This document shows, piece by piece, positions 7,334 to 16,572 of a stretch of 64,000 bases of DNA. The notes below the pieces were generated by a model. It saw only the letters and a list, made by a program, of their open reading frames with translations. It had not been told where the DNA came from and ran no database searches. Within the stretch, counting starts at the first letter, position 1. Each line of letters begins with the position of its first letter. The position numbers were made by a program, and so were the translations under genes. This DNA is from JBBQWR01 sp038210495 (GTDB lineage: Bacteria > Planctomycetota > Planctomycetia > Pirellulales > DATAWG01): NCBI GenBank assembly GCA_038210495.1, contig JBBQWR010000013.1, positions 1 to 64,000 of the forward strand. The letters are read 5' to 3'.

Positions 7334-8110
7334 CTACTTCGCATGCTCGCGCCGCTGCTCGAACAACCACGGAATGGCGCCCTTTGGGTCCGTATAGGCC
7401 TTGGTCCAGCTATCGTGGCCCACGCCGGGAAGTTCCGTATATTTCGGGTTGCCGCCGGCCTTCTTGATCGCCGCGATCATCTCGCGAGACCGTTGCACGG
7501 GCACGGCCGAATCGGCGTCGCCGTGCCAGCACCAGATCGGCAGCTTGGCCAGTTTTTCGGCCTGTTTGTCGTCGCCGCCTCCGCAAATCGGCACGGCCGC
7601 CGCGAACTTTTCCGGCATCCGCGCGGCGAGGTCCCAAGCGCCGTAGCCTCCCATCGACAGGCCGGTCAGATATACGCGATCGGGATCGACGGCCTCGTTT
7701 TTGACGACATCGTTCATAATCGCAATCGCCATTTTCATCGGCTCGGCCGGCTCTTTGGGCAGCGGCTGCGAAGTGGCTTTGTCCCAGGGCGAATTGACCC
7801 ACTTGCTGTCCGCCGGGCACTGCAAGGCGATCAAATAACACGGGTGTTCCGCGCGCATTTTGGGCTCGGCCATCCAAGTCGGCAAGTATTTGAGTTGCGA
7901 CTTGTTATCGCTACCCCGCTCGCCGGCGCCATGTAAAAATAAGACAAGCGGATATTTCTTCCCCGCCTCGACTTTTTCGGGCGTGAGCAGGCGATATTTG
8001 ACTTCGCGCGTCGTGCCGTCGTCCGATGCGTATTTCAATGTTCGTTCGCCAATCGTGTCTGTCACCGCGCCCGCCTCCAACGCCAAGAGAGCCAATAGAA
8101 TCGCGTACAT
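7334..8110 (-). CDS. secreted alpha/beta-hydrolase (esterase, prolyl-oligopeptidase-like)
   Basis: A 258-residue alpha/beta-hydrolase with a short signal sequence (MYAILLALLALEAGA). It matches the family of secreted phospholipase/carboxylesterase-like enzymes often paired with carbohydrate esterases. The oxyanion region is LVLFLHGAGERGSDN. The nucleophile serine is in GLSMGGYGAWD, the acid in WCWHGDADSAVP, and the histidine in LPGVGHDSW, so the triad is complete. The likely role is hydrolysis of an ester in a polysaccharide or lipid outside the cytoplasm; the substrate is not deducible. It shares strand with the secreted protein upstream but with a gap of about 110 bases. Confidence 0.82.
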   Translation of the reverse strand: MYAILLALLALEAGAVTDTIGERTLKYASDDGTTREVKYRLLTPEKVEAGKKYPLVLFLHGAGERGSDNKSQLKYLPTWMAEPKMRAEHPCYLIALQCPADSKWVNSPWDKATSQPLPKEPAEPMKMAIAIMNDVVKNEAVDPDRVYLTGLSMGGYGAWDLAARMPEKFAAAVPICGGGDDKQAEKLAKLPIWCWHGDADSAVPVQRSREMIAAIKKAGGNPKYTELPGVGHDSWTKAYTDPKGAIPWLFEQRREHAK

Positions 8111-8219
8111 CGTGCTGCCTCCTCAGGGTGAGAATCTCCAAGAGCCGTCGACTTCGCCCAATGATAACGGGCGCCATGACGACTTGCCAGCAATCCGCGA
8201 TGCGCGGCAAGAATTCGCG

Positions 8220-9104
8220 CTAGGGCGCGGTGCGCCCGCCGGAGGCGCGCTCCCGCGCTCGGCGGCGATGAAAGAGCCGCGGCCGAGGGACATCGGCCGT
8301 TTGATCCTCTTCAACCGCGTTGTAATCCACTAGATCGATCGTGCTCCGCCGCGTCACATGACCTTGACTATCTAGCTCTTTAAGCGCCCGAAGCACAATC
8401 GCCCCCGGCACGTCGACGCAAGTCACGTCGATCGAGACCGTCGAACCCTTGCCATTTTTCTGCACGGTCCGCTCGAAAGCGACGGACTTCATGTCGGAAT
8501 GAACTCGATAGGGCATGTCGACCATTAGCACTTCGCCGGTCTCTTCGTGGCCGGCCGAAGGATTGGTCGTATCGCTAATGACCGTCTCGTGACGGAGCAA
8601 GTAAGGGGCTTGGCCGGCGAAAATGAACAATTTGGTGGCAGTCCTTTGCCCGGTGACATCCATCGTCGATTCTTGCTGGCGGCACGAAAAGGCCTTGCCG
8701 CCGATGGACACGTCGGCCTTGTCGAGTTCGCGCAAGTGAACGACCTGGTTGGGGCCTTCGCCGAAGTAGCCGTGCTGCACGATCTGCGGCTCGGCATCGT
8801 AACGCTTACCCCCGGCTTCGACCGTGACGGCGATCTTGAGCGTGACGTGATGGGCGTCGACTTTCGTGATGGTCGTTCGCACGTCGGTCGACGTGGTGGA
8901 AGTCGATTTGCCGGCGTCGTCGATTGTTTCGGAAACGATCCGCGTCTGCTTCCAACTGCCGATGGCGAATCGCCCCCAGACGTCCAGTTCGCGGGGACTG
9001 ATCGTCTCGTCGGCCCCGGCGACGGGCGAAGGGCTACCGATCGTCATAAGGAACAGGCAAGCGCCCAGGCAGCAAAGCAGAATTAGACGCTCGCCTGCCA
9101 TCAA
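8220..9104 (-). CDS. secreted protein of unknown function
   Basis: A 294-residue protein with an N-terminal signal peptide (residues about 1-30, ending VAGA). The mature part is beta-rich, with alternating segments such as DVWGRFAIGSWKQTRIVSETI, TTSTDVRTTITKV and HHVTLKIAVTVEA, a pattern I recall from planctomycete secreted proteins with no assigned role. There is no catalytic motif. The final 30 residues are Arg-rich (RPRLFHRRRARERASGGR) and unlike the rest, so the true end may have been altered. The ATG at 9104 is followed by a second ATG one codon on. Confidence 0.65.
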   Translation of the reverse strand: MMAGERLILLCCLGACLFLMTIGSPSPVAGADETISPRELDVWGRFAIGSWKQTRIVSETIDDAGKSTSTTSTDVRTTITKVDAHHVTLKIAVTVEAGGKRYDAEPQIVQHGYFGEGPNQVVHLRELDKADVSIGGKAFSCRQQESTMDVTGQRTATKLFIFAGQAPYLLRHETVISDTTNPSAGHEETGEVLMVDMPYRVHSDMKSVAFERTVQKNGKGSTVSIDVTCVDVPGAIVLRALKELDSQGHVTRRSTIDLVDYNAVEEDQTADVPRPRLFHRRRARERASGGRTAP

Positions 9105-9476
9105 AGTGCCTCAACCAACGCAACCGAAGGACACATATTCGCACGCAATTTAATGACAGTGGGGCCTCCTTGCCGGCGGTGTTCACCACGATGCTTGGCA
9201 TGTCAAGCTTCCACGCTATCATACTCGCGAGCAGTCCGGATTGCATGGCTCTAAAGCGATAGAAGAGGGCATTCCCTGGCAAGAATGGCCAGAAAACCAA
9301 GAGTTGCGCCCGAGCGCGAGAAGCTATGCCGAGCTTGCCGATTATGCTGGCGGCTCGATCGCATCAGTCATGGCGATCGAGCATACATAGCCGCGGCATC
9401 CTGCTGCGTAGTCATGCTTTTGCAATTGAATTCGCGTCTTAGCGCGCGCATAGCGGCAGAACGCCAAGCTATGTGA
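9105..9476. other. intergenic region with family C repeat copy 2
   Basis: No gene is supported in this stretch. Positions about 9386-9476 carry TAGCCGCGGCATCCTGC and, at the other end, a partly inverted arm ending in AAGCTATGT, so the element runs up to the stop of the lipoprotein gene. The remainder upstream holds the leader of the minus-strand secreted protein. Confidence 0.55.
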
Positions 9477-9641
9477 CTAGGGCATCGGTCGCGGCATCCC
9501 GATAAATTCGCTCGTCGTCCGGGGCCGGCTATCGCTTTCCGCCAGCGGCGACGCACACCCGCTCACGGCGGCGGCCAGCAGAGCAATACCACATAGCAAA
9601 GACCAAAGTCGGCGCGAAGAACAAACTGATTCGCTTAACAT
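9477..9641 (-). CDS. small lipoprotein with C-terminal SEFIG-PRP tail
   Basis: A 54-residue protein. Residues 12-29 form a hydrophobic signal ending in a lipobox-like AAVSGC, so Cys29 would be lipidated. The mature part is only about 26 residues and ends with RTTSEFIGMPRPMP. The next gene upstream on this strand ends with the almost identical RTASEFIGQPRP. The ATG at 9641 has GAGGAA upstream. The two genes are about 70 bases apart and may be co-transcribed. Function unknown; the shared tail suggests a common partner or sorting signal. Confidence 0.65.
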   Translation of the reverse strand: MLSESVCSSRRLWSLLCGIALLAAAVSGCASPLAESDSRPRTTSEFIGMPRPMP

Positions 9642-9714
9642 GATCGGTTCCTCATGGATGCAAAGCCTCTCAAGAACTGGGCACGGATTTCTCTCAAGAC
9701 GCCACTCGCAATGC

Positions 9715-10176
9715 TTACAATCGCGGTCGCGGCTGGCCAATGAATTCCGACGCGGTGCGCGCCGGCTCCGGCTCCGGTTTCTTGGGCGCAAACGGATTCC
9801 AGCCCGGCGCTGAATCGGCCTTCTTCGGCTTCGACGCCTGACTGCCAAGCGCGACCGGGCTGGGGGCGCTTTTTTGAGGCGCGAACATTTGCTTCGTCTT
9901 GTTCATCACGTTCGCCGTGCCACTGCCGATCTTGTTGAAAATCGACGGCTGAGGGGCGGGCTGAGCCGCGGTCTTTTTGCCGAGCTGTGGAACGGTCGGC
10001 CCGCTCATGCCCTTGGCGGCGTCCGAAGTCGGTTTCGTAGTAGTTGGCGCGGGCGTTGCCCCATCTTTCTTGGCGAATGGATTGAGATTGGGTAGCGCCC
10101 AACCATCCGCGTATGCCGACGCACTGCCGGCAAAGATGGCGACGAGAATGCAAACGGTGGACCAGACAGCCTTCAT
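9715..10176 (-). CDS. secreted Pro/Lys-rich protein with C-terminal SEFIG-PRP tail
   Basis: A 153-residue exported protein. The start at 10176 is set by a strong AAGGAGG five bases upstream; an earlier in-frame ATG at 10194 lacks this. The signal peptide ends near residue 25 (SAYA). The mature chain is disordered and rich in Pro, Ala and Lys, with two similar blocks LPNLNPFAKK and GWNPFAPKKPEPEP, and ends RTASEFIGQPRPRL. The same tail ends the downstream lipoprotein. No domain is recognised. A cell-envelope structural or scaffold role is a guess. Confidence 0.7.
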   Translation of the reverse strand: MKAVWSTVCILVAIFAGSASAYADGWALPNLNPFAKKDGATPAPTTTKPTSDAAKGMSGPTVPQLGKKTAAQPAPQPSIFNKIGSGTANVMNKTKQMFAPQKSAPSPVALGSQASKPKKADSAPGWNPFAPKKPEPEPARTASEFIGQPRPRL

Positions 10177-10194
10177 GGCTGCCTCCTTTTTCAA

Positions 10195-10467
10195 GGGACA
10201 GAGCTATTGCGAGATGAGTCTTGGAAGACGAGGGGGCGAAGAGTGTCGCAAAACGTCCGAATCGCGTCCAGAGTGATTTTTCGGAAGCACTCGGTCCAAG
10301 CCCGTGACCGCTCGGCGGGCAAACCCTTATCGCCAACGTCGCCAACGTTCAGACGTTGCACGATCCGGCGTTGGCATTGACGCCAAATCAGAAGGGGGGC
10401 ATGATCTCGACGATTTTCGGCGAAACGTCGATGGAATCGACTTTGAATCCCAGGGAAGGGAAGCTAT
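10195..10467. other. divergent intergenic region
   Basis: It separates two divergent secreted-protein genes. Around 10330-10390 there are several direct and inverted copies of GCCAACGT/ACGTTGGC-like octamers, possible binding sites. No clear sigma-70 boxes or coding sequence are seen. Confidence 0.4.
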
Positions 10468-13400
10468 ATGGCAACGAGCGTCAGCAGGAAAATTGCCTTT
10501 GGATTGGCCGCCGTCGTCTTGGCGGCATTTTGTTTTCCGCATCCGACATTCGCCGACAATCTCTTTTGGACCGGCGGGAACGGCTCTCAATATGGCGATG
10601 GGCTAAACTGGAGTTTCTTCGTGGGCCCAAGCGTGCCTCCCGCGGGCGCCATTCCCGGTCCCGGCAATTTTGCAGTCTTCGAAAAATCCGCGACCGTCAG
10701 CTTCAGCGACTTCGCCCCGAGTCAACCGCCCGCCAGCGGCAGTCTCCAAGTCCTCAACGGTGGCGTCGCGTTTACTCTCGGGCCAATCCATTTTCAAGAT
10801 GCCCTGGCGCGCACATACGTGACGAGCCAATTGTACGTCGTCGCCCCTTTCGAGGACGGCGCCTTTCTCCAGCAATATAACAGTCCTGGCGGCGTCAACG
10901 GATCGTTGCTGGTCACCGGAGGCACGCTCGTCGTAAACGGTTCCGCGGTGATCGGCGGTGGAAATGCAAACAACGTCGGAACGCTCACTCTGCTAGCCAG
11001 TCAACTGCAAACCACCGCCGGCCTCTCCGTCGCCCAAAGCGCACATGGCAATCTCAATGTCACGGCCAGCAGTTACGTGACAAGCAGCGGCGGAATCGTA
11101 TCGATCGGTGGGCAGTCTGGCTCGATCGGCGTGGCGACCATCTCGGGCGGATCGGTTTGGCTGCTCGATGCGAGTTCCCCGATGGACGTCGGAACTCAGG
11201 GATCCGGCAGTCTGCACGTCGAGGGAGGAAGCCTGGTTTCCGGCGTGACGTTGAACATCGGCAGCAGCACCCAAACGCCAGGCTCCGTGACGGTCGATGG
11301 ATTAGGCTCGCAGTTGAGCTTTAGACATTTCGCCGTGGGCAGGTTCGGCAACGGCAACCTCATGGTCAGCAACGGAGCCTCCGTGGTTACCGGGGGCAGC
11401 GACGCCAGCAATCACACGGCGATCGGGGAGTTTCAAGGCGTCACCGGCGTTGCGACGGTGACCGGTTCGGGATCGAGTTGGATTACCAACGGCCTCGCGG
11501 TCGGCGGCGGCAGCGGACGTGGTTCATTGACCATCTCCGCCGGTGCATCAGTCACCAGCACCGACTACTTCGACAACATCAACGGCTCTCCGACCGCGAT
11601 CAACTCCTCCATCGGCGGAAGTCAGGGCTCGGTCGCAGTCACCGGCAGCGGATCGACGTGGACGCTCACCGGCGGACTGTCGGTCTCGAATTTCGGCGTT
11701 GGCAATGCAACCCTCACCGTCGGCCCAGGGGCTGCGGTCAACATGACCACCGCGCTCCAAGTCAACCAGGGAGGAACGGCCCAGATCGATGGCGTGCTGA
11801 ACGCAGCGACGATTAACATTAATGGTGGCGCCATCACGCAAACCGGCGCCGTCGCCATCAGCGACGCCGCAACGCATGTGGGTATCCTTTCGATTAGCAA
11901 TGGCGGTACCTACACGGGCGCTCCCACGCTCGGAGTGCCAACTCCAGGCAGTACGGACGCCGCCGGATATGCTTACATCCAAGGCGCCGGCTCGACGTGG
12001 AACATTTCGGGTCCGTACCAGCTCGGCGCCGGCGGCGGCCCGGCAGCGGCCAACGTCACGCAAGGGGCCGCGGTCCATTCGGGCGATCTGGGGATCGGCG
12101 AAAACACGGCTGGCCAACTCGCCGTTAATGGCTCGGCGTCCATTTGGTCCAGCACGGGCGTCATCACCGTCGGCTCTAGCGCCACCGGAATCATCAGCGT
12201 GGATCAGGGAGGGGCCTTGTCGGCATCCACGCTCACAGTAAACGCCCAAGGCAAAGTGCGTGCTTCGTCCGGCGGGCTGATCGAGGCCCGCAACGTGAAC
12301 GTTAACAACGGCGGCTCGATCAAGATCAATGGCGTCACGCTCTCCACCACGAGCACCACGATCGGGTCGGGATCGATGCAATTGACGAACTCCCTCTGGA
12401 ACAATACCGGCACTCTCTATGTTGGGGGCGACGGCAACGTCGCCTCCTCTGGCCCAGCGTCCGCCGTGCTCATCTACGGCGGTTCGATCAACGTGGGCAG
12501 CACGCTCAAAGTTTGGAACCAAAGTCAGATCGGCGTGGATGGTAACGCGACCTTGAATTTGCACGACGTGGATATCGAGGGCGGTTCGCTCGACGTGCTG
12601 GTCGGTCAAGTCCACGGATCCGGCGGCAGCCTGACCGTCGCCGCTCATGGCGAATTTGGCCAAAGATACGGAGATTTCGACAGCGCATCGTTCCCCAGCG
12701 TCACCGTCAACGGCGCTGTGCTCAATATCCAAAACGGCGGGATCAATCTCACTGCGGGCCAGAGCCTCGTCGTCAACGGCGGAGGCATCGCTCGCGCCGT
12801 GGGCGGGTCGTTCAATGTCGGTTCCGGCGCGAACGCTTCAGTAGTCAATTCCACGCTCGAAGCCAATCAAGTGCAGGTCGCCGGAAATCTGACCCTCGAC
12901 AATCCCACGCTCCACATCCAGGTTTTAAATCTCAATGGAGGTACGATCACCGCCCCGACGCCACTCGCAATTGACAAATCTCTCGATGGTCACGGCGCGA
13001 TCAATGGCGATCTTCGCTTGGCCGGCGGGGACGTCGTCTCTGACGGTGGCAGCTTGGTGGTCAGCGGCAACGTTTCGGGATACGGAGTATTGGTCGGCAA
13101 CGTCGTCGCCGCGAGCGTGACCCCCACCGGCGATCTAACGGTCTCCGGCGATCAGATCGAACTCGGCGTCCAAAGCGCGACACTCGTCTCCCTCGCCCCG
13201 ACCCGCCTCAGTGGAACGCTGACAAGCCACGGCGCGACCATTACCAGCGCGAGCGGCATCCTGATCGACGCCGCGGGCATCATCAAGGGAGATATTACCA
13301 TCCACGGCGACGTCACCAACGAGGGTCTCATCAAAGTCGGCGGCGACAATGTTGGGCTCGACACGATATACGGCAATCTCAAACTCGATCCCACGGGGAC

Positions 13401-13767
13401 CCTCCGGATCCGAATCGGCGGCAGCGATCCGTCGGAGTACGACCGCATCATGGTCAAGAGCGGCAACGTCACTCTCGACGGCACGCTCGACTTGGTCTTC
13501 ATCAATGGCTATCTCCCCAAACAGGGCGATGCCTTCAACATCTTCATCGACGATTTCTCTGGCGCCTTCGCGCATTTGGAAGTCAGCGGACTGAGCGATT
13601 GGCAATACTCGGTCGCGCCCGGCCTCAGCGGCGTGACCCTCAATTCGCTCAGCAACGCCGTAGCGATTCCCGAGCCGAGCACGCTGATCATTTCGCTCAT
13701 ACTGTCAATCCCCGGTGGACTGTCGATCCACCGCCGCCGACACGCGAAAATTTCGCGGGTCGGCTGA
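10468..13767 (+). CDS. large PEP-CTERM protein with autotransporter-like beta-helix repeats
   Basis: A 1099-residue exported protein. It has a signal peptide to about residue 30 (ending TFADN) and then WTGGNGSQYGDGLNWS, the opening typical of such proteins. From about residue 110 to 950 run degenerate repeats of the T5SS/PEP-CTERM-associated kind (GSLTISAGASVTS, GSVAVTGSGSTWTLTGGL), which fold as a right-handed beta-helix. A conserved domain follows (SEYDRIMVKSGNVTLDGTLDLVF). The end is a PEP-CTERM sorting signal: AIPEPST, a hydrophobic stretch and a basic tail with HRRRH. It would be processed by an exosortase, which is not in this window. Two to three sites fit GGGAAGG upstream of the ATG. 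Confidence 0.88.
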   Translation: MATSVSRKIAFGLAAVVLAAFCFPHPTFADNLFWTGGNGSQYGDGLNWSFFVGPSVPPAGAIPGPGNFAVFEKSATVSFSDFAPSQPPASGSLQVLNGGVAFTLGPIHFQDALARTYVTSQLYVVAPFEDGAFLQQYNSPGGVNGSLLVTGGTLVVNGSAVIGGGNANNVGTLTLLASQLQTTAGLSVAQSAHGNLNVTASSYVTSSGGIVSIGGQSGSIGVATISGGSVWLLDASSPMDVGTQGSGSLHVEGGSLVSGVTLNIGSSTQTPGSVTVDGLGSQLSFRHFAVGRFGNGNLMVSNGASVVTGGSDASNHTAIGEFQGVTGVATVTGSGSSWITNGLAVGGGSGRGSLTISAGASVTSTDYFDNINGSPTAINSSIGGSQGSVAVTGSGSTWTLTGGLSVSNFGVGNATLTVGPGAAVNMTTALQVNQGGTAQIDGVLNAATININGGAITQTGAVAISDAATHVGILSISNGGTYTGAPTLGVPTPGSTDAAGYAYIQGAGSTWNISGPYQLGAGGGPAAANVTQGAAVHSGDLGIGENTAGQLAVNGSASIWSSTGVITVGSSATGIISVDQGGALSASTLTVNAQGKVRASSGGLIEARNVNVNNGGSIKINGVTLSTTSTTIGSGSMQLTNSLWNNTGTLYVGGDGNVASSGPASAVLIYGGSINVGSTLKVWNQSQIGVDGNATLNLHDVDIEGGSLDVLVGQVHGSGGSLTVAAHGEFGQRYGDFDSASFPSVTVNGAVLNIQNGGINLTAGQSLVVNGGGIARAVGGSFNVGSGANASVVNSTLEANQVQVAGNLTLDNPTLHIQVLNLNGGTITAPTPLAIDKSLDGHGAINGDLRLAGGDVVSDGGSLVVSGNVSGYGVLVGNVVAASVTPTGDLTVSGDQIELGVQSATLVSLAPTRLSGTLTSHGATITSASGILIDAAGIIKGDITIHGDVTNEGLIKVGGDNVGLDTIYGNLKLDPTGTLRIRIGGSDPSEYDRIMVKSGNVTLDGTLDLVFINGYLPKQGDAFNIFIDDFSGAFAHLEVSGLSDWQYSVAPGLSGVTLNSLSNAVAIPEPSTLIISLILSIPGGLSIHRRRHAKISRVG

Positions 13768-13791
13768 TACATTCAGGTATTCGCGCAGGCG

Positions 13792-14595
13792 ATGACTTCG
13801 ATGGACGTTATTTTAACAGTCGCCTATGGCAAGGTTTGCGACTACCCGACCTACCGCGCTTTCCTGAACTCCTTTCAAGCAATCGGTCGCCCGGACCTCA
13901 AGCTCGTCATCGTTGGCGGCAATATGTCCCGGTCAGCGCGCGTCGCCACGCAGTCCAGCGGCGCCGAGCTGTTAGAATCGTCGGCGCGACTCAACGATCC
14001 GGGCAACAAGCAGCGGCATTGGGATTTCGCCGAATACTTGTGCCGCAACCAGCATTCGATTCGCCATGTGCTAACGGTCGATAGCCGCGACACGATTTTG
14101 CAAAGCGACCCGTTCACGTTTGCCGCATTCGATGCCGGCGTCCGAGTCCTGTTTTCGGCCGAGAGCGTCCTAATTAAAGACGATCCCTGGAACCAGCAAG
14201 ATCAGACCGCTTTTCATCGGTCGATTCGGCGAGCGTGCCGGCGGGAAAGCTTTCGAAATTGGCCGGTAATCAATGGAGGCTTTGTCGCCGGCTCGGCGAC
14301 GGCAATCGCCGATTTCCAATTGACTCGTTTCGCCGTCGATGCCCGCGAGGGAGATGGGACCGATCAAGGCAGCCTCGCGGCGCTAGCTAACTGGACGCGC
14401 GATTGGCCCGGGTATCAGATCGTCGGCGACAATCAGCCCTGGGTGTTTCACGGCCATTGGCTCGCTAAGTGCGAGCGGGCTGCCGTTCGCGACGACGGGT
14501 TCGTCGTCGTGCGATCGACCGGCGAACCGTATAGGGCCTTTCACCAGTGGGACAGGACGGCATCGCTCGAGCCGTTGCTAAGGCGCTTTGGATAA
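13792..14595 (+). CDS. putative glycosyltransferase-like protein
   Basis: A 267-residue protein with no signal peptide. The N-terminal VILTVAYGKVCDYPTYRAFLNSF and the VLTVDSRDTILQSDPF segment resemble nucleotide-sugar-binding folds in which the DxRD/DxD-like acidic pair holds the metal. FVVINGGFVAGS-type sequence (PVINGGFVAGSA) and the later DNQPWVFHGHW match acceptor-side loops of small glycosyltransferases. It starts 24 bases after the PEP-CTERM gene, so the two are probably co-transcribed and it might glycosylate that surface protein; that is inference. A second in-frame ATG lies three codons on. Confidence 0.55.
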   Translation: MTSMDVILTVAYGKVCDYPTYRAFLNSFQAIGRPDLKLVIVGGNMSRSARVATQSSGAELLESSARLNDPGNKQRHWDFAEYLCRNQHSIRHVLTVDSRDTILQSDPFTFAAFDAGVRVLFSAESVLIKDDPWNQQDQTAFHRSIRRACRRESFRNWPVINGGFVAGSATAIADFQLTRFAVDAREGDGTDQGSLAALANWTRDWPGYQIVGDNQPWVFHGHWLAKCERAAVRDDGFVVVRSTGEPYRAFHQWDRTASLEPLLRRFG

Positions 14596-14632
14596 GGTGC
14601 GCGATCAGAGCACTGACGCGTCGCGAACTCGA

Positions 14633-16006
14633 TTATTCGCGGGCCGATGATTTCTTCTGCGATGCCACGCTCAGGCGACCGAACCAAGAGTCGTTGCCGC
14701 GGAGGATGTAGAATTTCATCGGTTCGAAATCGGACAGATCAGAGCGATTGAGAATGTAGTTTACGTTCTCCAGGCTAATCGTTTCCCATTCGTGCAGGCC
14801 GACGAGCACGTCGCCTTTGCGTATGCCCTGCTTCGCGGCCGGGCCATCGGCGCGCACGTCGTTGACCGTGAGGCCACCCCGATACCGGCTTTGAAACTGC
14901 TTGAATTGAGCGACCGCCATCGGCGAGAGCTTGAGGCCGAGCATGTCCCAGGGCATATCGGCGGCGGTCGCCGGGCGCGACGGCAAAGCGGCCAAGGTCA
15001 TCGACAGCTTTTCATCGCGATCGTTGCGACGCACGGTAATCGCGACTTCTTCGCCCGTCTTTCGATCGAGCAAGGCCCGTTCGAGATCGAGTGGCCGCGC
15101 GATGTCCTGGGCGCCGACGGCGATAATCACGTCCCCCGATTTCAATCCCATCTGAGCGGCCGGGCTTTCCTTCTGCACCGATGCCACAATCGCGCCAGGC
15201 TTTTCGCCCGCGCTGTCGCGATATACGATTCCGTGCCAATGATTGTCGAGCCGTTCGACGCTGATCAACTTGGCCGCGACGCTCATGGCCTTATCGGCGG
15301 GAATCGCGAATCCGATCCCTTGGGCTCCGGCCCTGACGGCAACATTTACGCCGACCATTTCACCGTCGATGTTCAAGAGCGGGCCACCGGAATTGCCGGG
15401 ATTGATCGCGGCGCTGACCTGAACGAGATCGTCGTAGCCTTGCGTTTCGCTGACCTGCACATTGCGATGCAGCGCGCTGACGATTCCTTCGGTCACGGTA
15501 TTTTCATAGCCATAGGCGTTGCCGACCGCGATGATCGGTTCGCCAACCATTAGGTCGCTAGACGTGCCGATGCTGATGACTTTCAACTTCTTGGGCGTGG
15601 CGATTTTGATCACCGCCAGATCGGCGGTGGCGTCGCTCGAGATCAATTTGGCCATGTAGTTCGCCCCGTCGGCCATGGTGACTTCGATCTTCTGCACGCC
15701 ATCGACGACGTGGAAATTGGTGACGATATACCCGCGTTCGTCGATCACGATTCCCGTGCCCATCCCGTTTACGCGGCGGGGGGCGTCGGCGTGAGCGGAT
15801 GGCTCCTCGCTCGTGAGCGTCTTTTGACCGTGGATGTTGACCACCGAATCCTTGGCGCCGGCCACCGCGACGACGACGGGCGTCCGTCGCTCGCTCGTCA
15901 CGGCGCTCGATCGAATCGGCGCGGCGAGCAGACCAACAGCCGCAAGCCACAGGCAACTTGTTCGTCCGAGGCGGCGCGACAAGCTGCGGTAAGCGGAATT
16001 TCGCAT
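14633..16006 (-). CDS. HtrA/DegP-like periplasmic serine protease
   Basis: A 457-residue S1C protease for envelope protein quality control. The start at 16006 gives a signal peptide (RTSCLWLAAVGLLAAPIRSSA); an earlier in-frame ATG at 16120 would bury it. The catalytic triad is complete: His near 97 in TNFHVVDG, Asp near 128 in ATADLAVI, Ser near 205 in NPGNSGGP. Two PDZ domains follow, about residues 270-360 and 370-450 (AAQMGLKSGDVIIAVG and PAAKQGIRKGDVLVGL). It is convergent with the glycosyltransferase-like gene. Length and order match DegP/MucD relatives. Confidence 0.9.
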   Translation of the reverse strand: MRNSAYRSLSRRLGRTSCLWLAAVGLLAAPIRSSAVTSERRTPVVVAVAGAKDSVVNIHGQKTLTSEEPSAHADAPRRVNGMGTGIVIDERGYIVTNFHVVDGVQKIEVTMADGANYMAKLISSDATADLAVIKIATPKKLKVISIGTSSDLMVGEPIIAVGNAYGYENTVTEGIVSALHRNVQVSETQGYDDLVQVSAAINPGNSGGPLLNIDGEMVGVNVAVRAGAQGIGFAIPADKAMSVAAKLISVERLDNHWHGIVYRDSAGEKPGAIVASVQKESPAAQMGLKSGDVIIAVGAQDIARPLDLERALLDRKTGEEVAITVRRNDRDEKLSMTLAALPSRPATAADMPWDMLGLKLSPMAVAQFKQFQSRYRGGLTVNDVRADGPAAKQGIRKGDVLVGLHEWETISLENVNYILNRSDLSDFEPMKFYILRGNDSWFGRLSVASQKKSSARE

Positions 16007-16572
16007 GACGGTCGTTCTGCGGAGGTCGATGGCCGTGGACACGAGGCGATATTTTGGCGGGCGACGTTTCAGTCGATCGGCGGCGGCGGTCTGGCTCGCT
16101 TCGAGCGATTTCACCGACACGTCAACCCGACTGGGATCGCGATCGACGCATCCGACATAAATGAATCGGTTGAGGCGAACGAAAGCTAAATCGGTCCCCT
16201 ACGAAAGCAGCTTCAGGCACAAGGGTTATTGCCGGAACAAGCTGCCTAATTTCCCACTTGCCAGCCGCGCTTTGCTGGTCAGGCGATGGAAGCCGATCGG
16301 TGAAACTTGATCGATCGGCGAGACTGGGGAAAAGATGCCGGTTTTAAACCCCGCGCGTTGGGCCTATTCGGCAAGAAATCCGAGGCCGAGATAAATGGAG
16401 TCAAGTTTCCGGCGAGGACGTCGGGCGCCGGATGTCAGCCGGGCGCCCGGGACGCTGGGCGCCAGGGCTGGAGGCGCCTGGCCGAAGCCCCGGAGCGTGG
16501 TTGCAATGCAATACCAAGGCAAAGCGGAGGCGCCTCTGGTCCAGCCCCTGAGTCGCCTAAAAGTCCACCGGG
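16007..16572. other. intergenic region with family B palindromic repeat
   Basis: About 565 bases without a supportable gene. Positions 16462-16494 carry CCAGGGCTGGAGGCGCC followed by TGGCCGAAGCCCCGG, an inverted form of the palindrome at 215-248. The surroundings are GC-rich and full of GGGCGCC blocks. The protease promoter should lie at the left side, but no clear boxes are visible. Confidence 0.5.

Noticed and set aside
11548..12732. A 394-codon minus-strand frame inside the PEP-CTERM repeat gene
   Set aside because: Mirrors the repeat coding sequence; composition is typical of shadows in high-GC repeats.
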